A DNA stretch of 64,000 nt. Source: Maratus speciosus (lineage: Eukaryota > Arthropoda > Arachnida > Araneae > Salticidae). Shown one piece after another: positions 1 to 12,144 of the stretch; positions within the stretch are counted from its first letter, which is position 1, and each line of letters begins with the position of its first letter. Where the stretch lies: positions 37,686,352 to 37,750,351 of the forward strand of contig OZ010800.1 of the NCBI GenBank assembly GCA_963932465.1, in the 5' to 3' direction. The notes below the pieces were generated by a model. That model ran no database searches, was not told the DNA's origin, and worked only from the letters and a program-made list of their open reading frames with translations. The position numbers and the translations under genes are program-made.

Positions 1-1440
1 ATTTGAATGTAACTTGGTCTGTACATAGTACATACCAATGTCTCGACCGAGTTCGTTGGCCAGCTTCATTCGCCATCTTGTTTCAAAAGGGTTGCCATTT
101 AAAAAAAAAATGTAATTTAAAATTTAAAATGAGGTATTAAAAAATTGGAAAATGAAAAAGATTTTTTTTATGTGTTTGGTCTTGATACAAAGATTCTGGA
201 GCAGTTTTTGTTTCTGAAAATTTGTTCTTTTGTTTATATCTTAAAAAGTGGTTGAATTATAGCACTTTGAATTTCTATCATGGCTAACACTTTGAAACGA
301 TCATGTATTTGTCACGCGATACCACACGTATTCGCCTATTTCGATGTAAGAAGGCATCTGGATAGTATACATCAATATCTCGACCAAGTTCGCTGGCCAG
401 CTTCATCAGCCATCTTGTTTCAAAATGGCGGCCATTAAATAAAAAAAAATATATATTTAAAGTGAGATGCAAAAAAATTAGAAATTGAAAAAAGGTTTCT
501 TTCTTAAGTATTTGACCTTGATATAAGGATTCAGGAGCATTTTTTGTTTGTCTTTATCTTAAAAAATGGCTCAGATATAGCAGTTTCAGTTTCTAACGTG
601 GGTGACATTTTGAAAAATCTGATTTTTTGCCTGCGACAGCACTCGTATATATCAACCGTATTTATACAGGCGTATACGAACCGATTTGAATGTAACTTGG
701 TCTGTACATAGTACATACCAATGTCTCGACCGAGTTCGTTGGCCAGCTTCATTCGCCATCTTGTTTCAAAAGGGTTGCCATTTAAAAAAAAATGTAATTT
801 AAAATTTAAAATGAGGTATTAAAAAATTGGAAAATGAAAAAGATTTTTTTTATGTGTTTGGCCTTGATACAAAGATTCTGGAGCAGTTTTTGTTTCTGAA
901 AATTTGTTCTTTTGTTTATATCTTAAAAAGTGGTTGAATTATAGCACTTTGAATTTCTATCATGGCTAACACTTTGAAACGATCTTGTATTTGTCACGCG
1001 ATACCACACGTATTCGCCTATTTCGATGTAAGAAGGCATCTGGATAGTATACATCAATATCTCGACCAAGTTCGCTGGCCAGCTTCATCAGCCATCTTGT
1101 TTCAAAATGGCGGCCATTAAATAAAAAAAATATATATTTAAAGTGAGATGCAAAAAATTAGAAATTGAAAAAAGGTTTCTTTCTTAAGTATTTGACCTTG
1201 ATATAAGGATTCAGGAGCATTTTTTGTTTGTCTTTATCTTAAAAAATGGCTCAGATATAGCAGTTTAAGTTTCTAACGTGGGTGACATTTTGAAAAATCT
1301 GATTTTTTGCCTGCGACAGCACTCGTATATATCAACCGATTCCGATGTGAGTGAGCATGTGCACGGCAATCACTAAGGTCTCGACCAAGTTCACTGGTTA
1401 TCCTCATCCACCATGTTGTCTTAAAATGGCAGGCACTTTA
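1..1440. repeat. Satellite: 683-bp higher-order repeat of ~340-bp monomers
   Basis: The sequence from position 1 recurs almost unchanged from position 684, giving a 683-bp period. Each 683-bp unit holds two diverged monomers, recognised by the shared core tctcgaccaagttcg followed by gccatcttgtttcaaaa; cores start near 40, 371, 722, 1052 and 1376. The two 683-bp units differ by only a few bases, while the two monomers inside a unit differ strongly, which is the signature of higher-order satellite organisation. The last monomer (about 1335-1440) is the most diverged and ends the array. The array runs off the left window edge. Short ORFs here (minus 284-472 and 531-752) are by-products of the repeat. 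Confidence 0.85.
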
Positions 1441-1683
1441 AGAAATCGCCGAATTTGGCAGCCAAATATAAGTTACTTTAAATAAAAGCAGCTTGGATAC
1501 AGCTGACTAATTTCGCGAAATTATCATTCATAATGATTTAGTATTGATAAAAATTAGTATTGAATCTCCTACATTCGGTTTCCACTTAATTGAGCTTCGT
1601 GTGTTTGAATAATATAAGTTGGCTTTTTTAAAATAAGGAATATGAAAGCTACCTCTTCCTCCCGGCACTGGCCGGAAGGACTT

Positions 1684-4600
1684 TTTCGTTTTTAAATCTC
1701 GCATGTAATGATACTTTGTATCAATGTGCTTATTGCGAGATTTAAATTTTTCACTTTCAACCAATTTAATTGTAGATTGGTTATCCTCAAAAATTCTAAT
1801 AGGAAAATATTGTTGTAAATTGAGATCTTTACGTAATTTTAAGATCTATATCACCTCTTGAATTCCTTGTGGCGGTGCCACATATTCAGCTTATGCTGAC
1901 GATAATGTTACACATGATTGTTTTCGTGAAAACCAAGAAATGCAGCTATTGCCTAAGAAGATTACATTTCCTGATGTGGATTTTCTGTTTGTATCATCTT
2001 GTCCCCAGTCTGCATCCGAGAATGCAACTATATTAGGATATTCTTTTGAAGAAATATGGAGATCAAGGTCTTTCGTTGTTTTTAAGTGTCTTATTACCCT
2101 CTTAACAGCATTCCAGTCCTTTTGTCTTGGATTATTGCATCTTCGACTTAGTATGTGTGTAGGAGCGGTAATATCAGGTCTTGTGCATGAGGAAATATAT
2201 AAAAGACTTCCTATAGCTTGTCTATAATTATCATTTGATGATAAAAGATTTTCTTCTTTATCTAAACTATAATAGTTAGTTTCCATTGGTGTATAAGTTG
2301 GTTTGGCTTCTTCAAGCTGAAAATCCTTAACTAATTGATTTATTTTACTTCTTTGTGAAAGTAAATAACTTCCATCTTCTTTTCTGTAAATTTCTATACC
2401 TAAGAAGTATTTTGCTTCACCTAATGATGTTATGGGATAAGATTTCTTTAAGTAATTTATTACTTCATTAACTTCATTTTCATCTTCTGAGCTCATCAGC
2501 ATATCATCTACATACAGTATGAGATGAATTGTCTTCTTTGATTTTTCTTTTATGAACAAACATGGATCAGCTTCACTTTGTTTAAATCCATATGCCTTTA
2601 GAGTATTCTCTATTTCTTCATTCCAGCACTTAGCGGCTTGTTTAAGACCATATATAGCCTTTTTTAATTTATAGACTTTGTCTTTATTTTCTTCATCATG
2701 AAAGCCTTCTGGTTGATGCATGTATAATTCTTCATTATCTAGTTTACCATGTAGAAAGGCTGTTTTAACATCTACTTGAAATACTCTGGCTTTATGATAA
2801 GCTGCCCAGGTCAGAAAAGCTCTAATAGTTGTATGTTTGACGACAGGAGAGAAGGTTTCATCATAATCAGTGCCTAACTTTTGAGCGAAACCTTTGGCAA
2901 CTAATCGTGCTTTGCATTTTATTTCTTCTCCATTTTCATTATGTTTTGTTTTGTAAACCCATTTACAGCCAATGGCGTGCTTGCCTTTGGGTAAAGTAAC
3001 AAGCTCAAATACTTCATTTTCTTTTAAAGAATTAAATTCTTCCTTCATAGCTTGAAACCATTTCTGTTGATATTTTACTGGTAATTGTAAAACATCTTTA
3101 AAAGTTTCAGGATCTTGATTTTGGGAACAACTGTCTTCAGTTTCGTAAGAATATCTTTCTGGTGGAATTCCTTTAGTCTCTCTGTTAGATATTCTTCTCT
3201 GGAAATTATCTTCACTTTCTTCAGTTGCTGGGCTATCTACTGATTTTTCATCCATTTTTATTTCTTCTGCAGTATTTTCTATTCGGATAGCTTCACTATC
3301 ATTTTCAAGATTTTCTTCTGAAAAATTGAAATGCATTAAATCTGAGATTCGCTCTTCAGGATTTTCTTTAAAGACATTTTCACAGTTCATATTTTCAAAA
3401 AACTTCACTGTTCTGCTTATCACTATTTTTCTACCGCCTATATAAATTCGGTATCCTTTGCTTCTTAAATCGTAACCAACAAAGACTCCTTCAGTGGCTT
3501 TTTCGTCAAATTTTTGTCTCTTCTGTTTATGAACATACACATGTGCTTTGCATCCAAATACTTTAAGGTGATTCAAATTTGGCTTATGCCCATTCCACAG
3601 TTCATATGGTGCCTTTTCAGTTGATTTTGTAGGTAATCTATTTTGTAAGTAGGCTGCTGTAGCTATGGCTTCTGCCCAGAATGTTTTTGGCAATTTAGCA
3701 TTTATAAGCATGGCTTTACTCATTTCAATAAGCGAGCGATTCTTTCTTTCTGCGACTCCATTTTGGGACGGTGAATATGTAGTCGTTGTTTCATGATTTA
3801 TTCCTAAGTTTTTAAGGTAGTCTTTGACAGATTCGTTGCAATATTCTGTTCCATTGTCACTACGCAAGGATTTAATCTTCAATCTAAATTTATTTGTTGT
3901 TGATGCAACATACTCTTTTAATTTATCAAATACTTCATCTTTAGAAGAAATAAAATATACTTGTGTATAACGAGAGTAATCATCAATAAATGTAACGAAA
4001 TATCTTTTTGATCCCATACTTTTTGTTTCTGCAGGACCGCATACGTCGCTGTATATCAAATCAAGTGTTTTTTTACTTCTGTGTTGTGTTTCTTTTGGAA
4101 ACGATTTTTCTGTTAGCTTAGCTTTTATGCAACTTGAACATCCAGTATTATGAGAACAATTATTCACAGTAATACCTGAAGCTAAATCATCCTTTTGAAT
4201 TTTCTTGATGGATTCCAAATTTCTATGGCCCAGCCTTTGGTGCCATTTAAGAATGCAGTTGACATTAGAACAAACGGGTAATATTTCTGAAGCCCTATAT
4301 ACCTTTTCATTTGTAGGTATTATTTTTAATCTGTATAACCCCTCATCAGCTTTTGCATCTGCAACTAAGATGTTGCCCTTTTTAATTAAACATATATCAT
4401 CTTTAAATGTTATAACAAAACCCTTCTCAGTACAAGACTGGACAGATAATAAATTACTATCCAACTCGGGAACATAAAGTACATGATTTAATGTAACTCT
4501 ATTTCTTTGACCATTAAGTGTTTCAATATTAAAAGTACATTTACCCTTTCCCTTTGCAGTTAATTTAGTTCCATTAGCAATTGTAATTGTATCTTTATTC

Positions 4601-5577
4601 GAACTTTTTAATTCTGAGAACAGTTCCAAGGAATTAGCTAAATGAACAGACGCACCTGAATCAATAACAAAAGACAAATTTTTGTTTTTATTTCCATTTT
4701 GTTGAGATTTCATAACGAAACTCGAAGAATTTGATTCTTCCATTAATTCATGATAGTTTTGAGAATCTGATAGATTTTCATTTTGACTAGCAGTAGAGGC
4801 AGAGAAATTGTTTGGTTTTTTAAACCGTTGACGTGATCTATCTTGGGTGAAATTTGGTTTTGTTTTGTTAGTATTATTACCCTTTAAGTGAAAACAATCT
4901 TCACAGTTGTGATTATTCTTTTTGCAATGAGAACAAAAGTTTTGCTTATTCAAATGCTTTGGTTTATCCCTATTACCCTTCAAAGCAATAGATTCAAATT
5001 TTGTTGAAATTTGTTTAGTTTCAACTCTTCTAAGATACTCATCAATTAATTTGTTTTGAACATATTTTAATGATAAATCTGTTTCATATTTACTTTCAAT
5101 AGCAGTTATAAAGGTACTATAAGAATTTGGTAAGGAACAGAGCAAAATAGCTATTAAATTATCATCTTGTATTACTTCACCTATACTTCTTAATTTTTCT
5201 GCTAATTCTAAGACAGAATTAATATGTTCCTGCATTTTTACACTTTCATTATATTTAATGGAATACAGCTTCCCAAGAAGATAAAGTTTATTTGTTAAAT
5301 TTACTCTTTCATGAACATATTTCAATTGATCATATGTTTCTTTAGCACTTTTAGCATGTCTGACATAAACAATTTGTGAATCTGAGATATTTAAACAAAT
5401 TAATGCCCTAGCATTTCTATCATTTTTTACCCAATTATCATCATTTTCCTTTTTAGGTTCAAATACAACATCATGCAGACCTTCTTTGATTAACAATTGC
5501 TCTATTTTGAACTTCCAAACTGAGTAGTTGTCATCAGTTAATTTATCAACATAATGAGATTCTTTAAGACTAGACAT
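1684..5577 (-). pseudogene. Ty1/copia retrotransposon gag-pol polyprotein, decayed at the 3' end
   Basis: A 1228-codon reading frame starts at ATG 5577 (MSSLKESHYV) and encodes a complete copia-order polyprotein: gag (about residues 1-200), a CX2CX4HX4C zinc knuckle (C215 to C228), aspartic protease with DSGAS at 306-310, the pre-integrase HHCC region (about 445-483), integrase with D511, D574 and E610 (35 residues between the last two, a DD35E triad), reverse transcriptase with YVDD at 1022-1025, and RNase H beginning at about 1188 (SDADW). The frame is broken inside RNase H by a TAA at 1891-1893; homology continues in the same frame, meets a TAG at 1846-1848, and stops resembling copia at about 1684. 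The order protease-integrase-RT is diagnostic of copia rather than gypsy. No polypurine tract or 3' LTR follows, so the element is 3'-truncated and cannot make full RNase H. Confidence 0.93.
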
Positions 5578-6074
5578 TATAATAGAATAATATTGGCTTA
5601 TTTCACAGAAAACAAAGCTTTTTATTCTTATTAATACATCAAAACAACAATTATAAACTCAAATATAATGCTAATGATGAAATAAGAACAAAATAAAATT
5701 CTTGAGAACAATTTTTGAAGTTATTTTTGATTTCAGAAAAACTGTTCTTAAATGTTCAATTGTTTGTTTAAAACATAAATTTACATTTGCAACTTGTATA
5801 ATAAAATTTCAATAAGGAATTGGCAAAATAAAATTCAAAATAATTTCTTTTCTTATACTCTCAATACACAATACTTTTGATTTCAAAATAAGAACAATTC
5901 TTTGAATTTTCTTTTATATCATTCACTTGTGAAAAATACCGACATTCAGAAAATAATTATTTTTTTTTTAATTTAATTATATTATATTTTCTTCTTTCAT
6001 ATTATTATATTTAAAATTGAGATAACTTCAGTCTCGATCGTTTGACTGTAATCGACTGTTGGAATGTTATTCCA
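5578..6074 (-). other. Copia leader and possible 5' LTR (unconfirmed)
   Basis: This 0.5-kb AT-rich stretch lies upstream of the copia ATG. Read on the minus strand, a possible LTR start is TGGAATAACATTCCA, ending at position 6074. Because no second LTR remains on the other side, the LTR cannot be proved from the window. I see no convincing primer-binding site. Confidence 0.25.
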
Positions 6075-6620
6075 TATGGAAGGCATGAATACGAAATTCC
6101 TCAATAGGTAAACAATAAAAAATTAAAAGTTTTACCTTTATGTTTTTGATGTATTTCAATAGAAATATATTCTTCTTAGGAGGAACAAAAAAACATTTAT
6201 TTGAAGGTTAAATACACTAGAATAATATATATGCTGGACACAATACTGATCACACTTCACAATAAAACAAAACAGATGAATAAGACTATTTACAAACACA
6301 AAGAAATACTTTGAACTATGGTTTGTTGCAGTTTTTTTTAACATATTATCATTCCTTTGGAATATTATTGGATTTTTAATCCACCAGCATTTTGCTGCCA
6401 ACTGCTATAAGGGAAGGAGAAAACTAACTGTTCTGAGTGTCTGTCACAGTAGATCAAATAAAAAGGATTGTCTGATGCTGCCATCTGGTGGAATGTTCTA
6501 GAAACAAAAGAGCATTTTCTAACATTATGTTTGAAAAAATCTTTTCGCATTTATAGTTGTTTAAAAAAATTATGCAAGTTTGTATAATTTGGTGAAATTG
6601 GTCCACGGGATAATCAAGTA
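6075..6620. other. AT-rich spacer, nothing identified
   Basis: There are only short random ORFs in this stretch. I see no coding signal, repeat unit or element end except a short gatgctgccatctggtgg segment near 6472, which resembles gatgctgccacctagttt near 10614 inside the neighbouring element. Confidence 0.5.
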
Positions 6621-7071
6621 GTAGGGGAGACCGGGGCAAGATGACTATGTTAAAAATTTTTGCTGTTTATTAATTTATTTCTAAGTATAGTAAAATTAAT
6701 TTTACATGAACTGTTAGAGTATTCCTTTGTAGTGTTAAATATATTACCATTTAATTTTTCAAATAAAAAAATAAAGGATAATTTTATTTTTACATTAACA
6801 AATTATACATTAACAAATCGTCATCTTGCCCAGTACTGGGGCAAGAAGACTTTGGCCTTGGGGCAAGATGACAACACTGAAAAAGGTTGAACATATTTTA
6901 TCTTTTGAATATGTTACATGGTTTAATTTAACAAATGATAACTGTGTTTTTACATCTTACAAAGTATCAAACTAAGCATAAAGCATTGTAACGTAATGTT
7001 GAAGTGTTTAGTTGTGCAGCTAACAATAGTTACAAAAAAAAACTGGCATTTTCATAATTGGAACATTCCTC

Positions 7072-8018
7072 ATGCCATCATCCTTGACATTTACAACACT
7101 GGATCCATTCTTCTGGTCACAAACCGGACATCTGAAAACACCATCCTTTGAAGTTGATGCAACTGGACTGTTTGGTCTTGATTTAATTGACTTAGGCCTG
7201 CAGGAACGTAGTTTGAGTTTTTTTACTCCCTTTTTAGCTTCACGAGCTTTCTCTGTTTTTTTAAACGTTCTTATTCTTCCTTCTGCTTTTCCCTTTGTTC
7301 TAACATCTCTTTGATGGGTGTGCTCAAAGCGTTATAAGTAAGCGAACAAACTTAATGCTGGAATCAGGCGTAAATTAATACAGTTGCACCACCTTGTGGA
7401 CGGAGTGATAATTCACATACGCGGGCTTTTAGTGTGGCGCGTATTTTCTAAATCTTCTGTCACTCATGGAAATGAATTTTGTTTGACACATTTATTGCAA
7501 AACAATGGCGTAGCGAGAGGGGCATCCAGACACACTTGACACCACGAGGTTTCCTTCGCCTACGGCACTTCAGTTATTAATCAAGGTGAAAAAAAACTTT
7601 ACAATTTTAGTGGTGTCAGTAAGAAAACAGTTAGGTATCTACCTGTAGTTCACACTCCATTCGCTACGTGGCGCATGACCTTGATTGATGTGACCTCGCT
7701 TTTAATCTTGCGGTTACTTCTCCCATTGAAGATAGGACGCTTACTTATATCGCTTTGGGGTGTGCTTGTAAGAATGCTTGAGCTCAGTGTTTTTCTTTTT
7801 TTCTCACATTGTGTTGCTTTAGGCAATGGTTTGAAATATAAAACACTAACAGGCTTCTTTGGTGCATCGGAATCAGCATTTACCATAAGTTCTGGTTCTT
7901 CTAGAGAGTTTATACCTTGGTTTTCTACTACCAGGGTTAGGGCTACTAGAGATACGAGCTGAAGCATCCGCCATTGATGTGCCTTTGGGTTTGCCATATG
8001 TACCCAGCGCCCATTCAC
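7072..8018 (-). pseudogene. Tigger/pogo-like transposase, C-terminal remnant
   Basis: The minus frame 8018-7650 contains a segment with SVLYFKPLPKA followed by SSILTSTP, which resembles the linker after the DDE domain in animal Tigger-like transposases as I know that family. Further downstream, about 7314-7027, the minus strand reads KEMLEQREKQKEE, a stop, then a lysine-rich stretch and CPVCDQKNG, a zinc-binding-like C-terminus also typical of these proteins. The two pieces are separated by about 330 bp without a shared open frame and the second carries an internal stop. The catalytic domain is absent. The apparent start at 8018 is probably just a junction, not a true initiation codon. Confidence 0.55.
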
Positions 8019-8100
8019 TTCTATGTAAACTCAGAGCAACGGTGCTACATTTAGACAGTTATTTTTTATTAATTACACGATATAATTAGTTACGAAATTT

Positions 8101-8238
8101 ATGATGGGAGGTTGCTTTGCGATGAATTATTCAAACCATTCTAGAAAAGGACACCGGATGTTCAAATTTCCCGAAGAAAATACAAAAAGAAGAAAGTGGA
8201 TAATCAACTGTCGCCGAGATAAATGGCGGGATTTATGA
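8101..8238 (+). pseudogene. Truncated THAP-domain fragment (45 codons)
   Basis: The short plus-strand frame starts MMGGCFAMNYSNHSRKGHRM and continues through FKFPEEN, KKW-like RRKWIINC and RRDKW before a stop at 8236-8238. This matches the first half of a THAP zinc-finger: the N-terminal CxxxN portion, the hydrophobic FxFP step and the invariant tryptophan region. The second half with the C-x2-H pair is missing. It is divergent from the adjacent transposase remnant, 82 bp away. It does not come from the P-type transposase at 23732, whose THAP sequence differs (FGVPKNQFFFDKW), so it is probably a captured piece of another THAP gene or transposon. Confidence 0.6.
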
Positions 8239-8469
8239 AAGCGCCAAATTTAAAAGTCTGTTAAAACGTGTAAAAATGACTGACGATTACGATTCTTTTT
8301 AAATTTAATTATTTATTTATGTTTATAATATTTACACCAGTGTGTAAATATACATAAGAGACAATGATTATTTATACTCTTAATTTTTTCAAACTTTTGA
8401 GAGTTATTAATCAATATTTACGAGATTTTGAATTATTTATTTTCTTATTAATCCCATTAATTATTTATT

Positions 8470-9960
8470 TTTTGTCACTACAAGGTCACAAATAGAGCAA
8501 AAAATGAAAAAAAAATTCCCAACTTCATGTGTTGGAGAGGAACAGATTTTTCTTACTTTTGTTTGCGGGGGGAGGGGGGGAGGGGGTTAGATTACTTGAT
8601 TTATTTTTACTATAAAACATGTAGGATATATTTTATTTAAATTACAGTTTTAAATATCAAACTGTTTATTGAGTCGAATGAGAAAATCGAAAAAGCTGAA
8701 TTTTATGAGAATTATTTTTATTTAAGGGATGCTTATATAATTTTAAGTCTTTCTGCACCTTTTTTTCTCTAAAAAATTCATAAATAGGTTAAACAGTTTG
8801 TTTATTATTATTATTATTATTATTACTATTTTTTACAGATTCAGAAAATTATAATACGGAATAATTTGCTTATATATACATATTTTTAATATTTTAGGAG
8901 GGTTTCATAAATTAATCAATTATTAATATAAACAGTGAGTTAATATAAAAAGAAGAGATATAAATGGCAAAATGATTATTTATTGTTATTGTTACAATAA
9001 AGTAATAAATAGAGCAAAGAAAATTTTAAAAATTAAAAACGTTTGAAGATTTTTAATTTTGTGAGTAGGGGGGCGAAGAAATTAAGGGAGAAACAGAATT
9101 TTATGGGGAGGTAGTAAGTTCATTAGATGACTTATTAACTATTGTTACTAAAGATTTAAAATTATACAGAAAAAAAAAATTCAAAATTAAACACTTTAAA
9201 GATTTAAAATTTTTTGTGCTACGAATAAGGGGGGGGGGGAGCTAAAGGGAAAGCGGCCATATCAGATAGAGGGAGGATTTTAGATGATTAATTACTCATT
9301 ATTACAATTAAGGAACAAACAGCAGAAAAAAAGAATACTTTTAAAGATTTTAAACTTTATGAACAGGGGGAGGGGCAAATGGGAAGATACTTTTTTCAAA
9401 GCGGGGGGGGGGCGGAGAGATTAATAGATGTTATTTATTTACTTTATTAAACATTTACACATAGAACAAAAAAAAAAGGATGATATTTAAAGACTTTAAA
9501 TTTTATGTGCTTGGTATCAGGGGGGGGGGGAGGGAAAACGTGATTTTCGGTGGGGAGGGTGGAAAAAAAATATATGATTGTTTATTTATTTATTGTTATA
9601 ATAAAATGACAGATATAGCAGGGATGACAGGGATGACCGCCCCGGGAACCCAGCTTTCGAATGACAGATATAGCAAAAACAAAGTTAAAAAAAAAAATTA
9701 CAGTTTTAAAAATTTTAAACTATACTGGGTATTGTGAGAATGGGGGAGGGGGTAGAGAGGGAGCCAAAATTCTGGGATAGAGGAATTTAGATTAAATTTT
9801 AACGAAATTTGTATGATCATATTGTTACAATAAAATAATAAATAGAGTAGAAAAGTTTAAAAAAAATAAGAGTTTTTATAATTTGAGTACTTTTGAGGGG
9901 GGGGAAGCAAAAGGGGGCGAAGAAAATTTCGAAAAGAGAGGGATTTAGTTGAATTTTTTT
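8470..9960. repeat. Diverged ~155-bp tandem repeat with G-tracts
   Basis: Units share an AT-rich part (aaatagagcaaa, attgttacaataaa, aaagatttaaa) followed by a run of 6-11 G. G-runs lie near 8569, 9066, 9230, 9366/9403, 9521, 9741 and 9896, so the spacing is mostly 136-164 bp. One unit is longer because of a 55-bp duplication that repeats atgacagatatagca at 9606 and 9661. The several closely spaced G-runs could form G-quadruplexes on the plus strand. Lengths of G-runs should be treated with caution because they are error-prone in sequencing. Confidence 0.65.
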
Positions 9961-10679
9961 TAAATCGGAAATTCACTGAAATGCAGAAGAGTTTCACATC
10001 TGATTAAGAAATAAGAGTTTGAAATTAAGGGCTTTTTGCAGGATTTGTATAAAAAGGATTTTAAGGATGAAAAATTATTTTTGAAAAATGTAAAGATTTA
10101 CAAGTACCGTACGACCTTTAATAATAGAAGAACTTTTCTTTTTGTGCATACATCGACTTAGTTCAAATAATATGTGATAAACAAATTTATTGAAATCGCC
10201 AACAAGGCGCTAAAGTCGCCAAGAAGCAGGCGTGTACCCAAATTGTACCTAAATATGGCCGTGATGCTCCGGCCCGTAAACTCTAGAGGCTCTAACCAGG
10301 GTCAGAGGATGACGAGCTCGTCATCTTGTCTCGGACTGCCTGTTTAAAAATATTCGTTTTCATTGCCATGAAGGAAGGCGATTAGTTGACATTTTTTCAT
10401 GGCAATAGGTAGTATTTAAACTAAGTTACTCATAAATATTAAGGAGAAACCATATATCTTATCTGTAGCAGAGCTTATTTACACATGCATAAAAGTTATA
10501 ACGTGGCAGCGGTAAACAATCAAAGCTTCACAACTAACACAAAAATGGTGATTTCAGCGTCTTTATACTATTGTTTAACGAATGGCCGATAGGAGAGCCA
10601 GTAGTGCCCGATTGATGCTGCCACCTAGTTTAAAACGGAAAAATTAAGAAATTCGTCATCATGCCCTGGTTTCCCCTAC

Positions 10680-11095
10680 CGTTTGTATTAATGAAGAAGA
10701 ATATCCGAATTTTCTATTATGAATTTATTGAATAATTATTCGTACAAAATAAATTGAAAGTATTTTGCGCATACATTTACCTGTATTTATGCTGCATCAA
10801 GTGATTTAATATAGTATAAACAAATTTGCTTGCCGCACTAATTTTATACCATGTGACGTTAGATTAAAAGTCTCCGGGAAAAAAAATCATTTTAAATGTA
10901 TCGTTTCAATATATGACGAAATTTTCTCTATTAAATGCATGTCTCATGTAATAATTTATTTATTTTAAATTTTTTTCTGTTTTAAGATTCACGGATAGAT
11001 AATATTGCTTAACTTAAAAACATTTGGAAATATTGTTTGAACTTTTTAAATATGACAGATTCACCATTAAAGTTTTTCATGTGTAGCAATTTAAT
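10680..11095. other. AT-rich spacer, nothing identified
   Basis: This is the gap between two DNA transposons. I see no ORF with coding character and no repeat structure. Confidence 0.5.
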
Positions 11096-11097
11096 TA

Positions 11098-12142
11098 CAG
11101 TAGCCTCCCGCTTAACCGGCCTAAACGGGACCTAGGGCTAGCCGGTTAAGAAAAAAACCGGTTAAAGCGGAGAAGAAAAAAAATAATAAGTATCTGCGTA
11201 ATTTAATTAATTAAACCCGTAAGATGCATTTAGTTTTTCAATTTGTGTAATTTAAAAAAAGTACATATTTTCTATATTTTGTGAAATGAATACTAGTTAT
11301 GATTAACTGAATTGAAAGAAAAATTATCACTGATAACAAATAATGAAAAATATTTAACGCAAATTAAATTGTTGAAAATCGTGTCGCACACCTTTATAAG
11401 AAGTTGATATTGCTCTACATTATCATTATGTATATTTAAGTTTATCAACCAGAAAGAAATCAGTGGCTTTCTATTGTTGAAGGCAAGATGCCCGACAGTT
11501 TGCAGCATAATCTCTCCATCTGTTTAATATCATAAGTTTAACCGGGGAAGCTTAGCCTCTGCTCAACATAGCGTAACGTCAACTGTAACGCCCCTTCCGT
11601 ATGAGGAATTTTACCAGTGTCAACTTCAACTGGATCATCATCAGGATCGTCTTCGTAATGAACAACATCAATTACAGTCCTAATTACATCCTCGTCAAAT
11701 AATGTTTCATGCTTGAGCTCTTTATCAGACTCAAACAACTCTTATACATCTTCTACGGTGATATGTTCGCATCCCTCAAGGTTTTTAAATGTTCGTACAA
11801 AACAGTTTGCAGATAGATCAGACATTATAGAGTTCCGGAGGGAGGAGGAGAGTGCACTTTTGACCATTAAAAACACAAAATATCAAAGCGCCATATCATA
11901 GTTCCTGCGGAGAGTGCACCGCCCCCCCCCCCCAGGTCCTCACACTGATGAAGATCAACACGTATCCATTTAGAACCGACGTTCTCCTTTATGAATTTTG
12001 CCTCCTTCCCCTCGGTATTGCACTTCAACTCGAAAGCGTAAGCTTAGTACCAGAGGCCGTCATCCCTGAATTTTGCCTGATGTTCTGAAAAAAAAAAACC
12101 CGGCCGGCTAAAGAGGAGTTCCGGTTAAGAGGGAGGCTACTG
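11098..12142 (-). mobile_element. Tigger-like DNA element, 1045 bp, TA target duplication
   Basis: The left end CAGTAGCCTCCCGCTTAACC (11098 on) matches the reverse complement of the right end, which reads CAGTAGCCTCCCTCTTAACC back from 12142. Both are flanked by TA (11096-11097 and 12143-12144). CAGTA termini, a downstream CCGGTTAA motif and TA duplication are the hallmarks of Tigger/jerky-type mariner-superfamily elements. The interior holds only a small transposase remnant, so it is non-autonomous. Confidence 0.85.
11538..11738 (-). pseudogene. Tigger/jerky-type transposase C-terminal remnant
   Basis: The 66-codon minus frame is acidic at its start and ends with HTEGALQLTLRYVEQ, which resembles the conserved helix (S/H-x-x-A-L-x-x-L-x-x-x-x-x-x-E-Q) near the C-terminus of Tigger and jerky transposases. 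It sits inside a TIR-bounded element of that class, which supports the reading. DNA-binding and catalytic domains are missing. Confidence 0.5.
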
Positions 12143-12144
12143 TA

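Larger units (their letters stand above)
6621..10679 (-). mobile_element. Tigger/pogo-like DNA transposon, ~4.06 kb, internally rearranged
   Basis: Inverted termini of 25 bp bound this region: 6621-6645 (gtaggggagaccggggcaag and on to atgac) and the reverse complement of 10655-10679, matching at 22 of 25 positions. Both ends have a TA dinucleotide next to GGGG, consistent with the Tc1/mariner/pogo superfamily, but the exact duplication is ambiguous. Inside, the minus strand encodes pieces of a Tigger-like transposase C-terminus (7072-8018). No N-terminal helix-turn-helix or DDE core is visible, so the element is non-autonomous. It also carries an antisense THAP fragment (8101-8238) and a G-rich tandem array (8470-9960). 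Confidence 0.72.

Noticed and set aside
5578..6074. Definite copia 5' LTR
   Set aside because: Without a second LTR, primer-binding site or target duplication it can only be a candidate.
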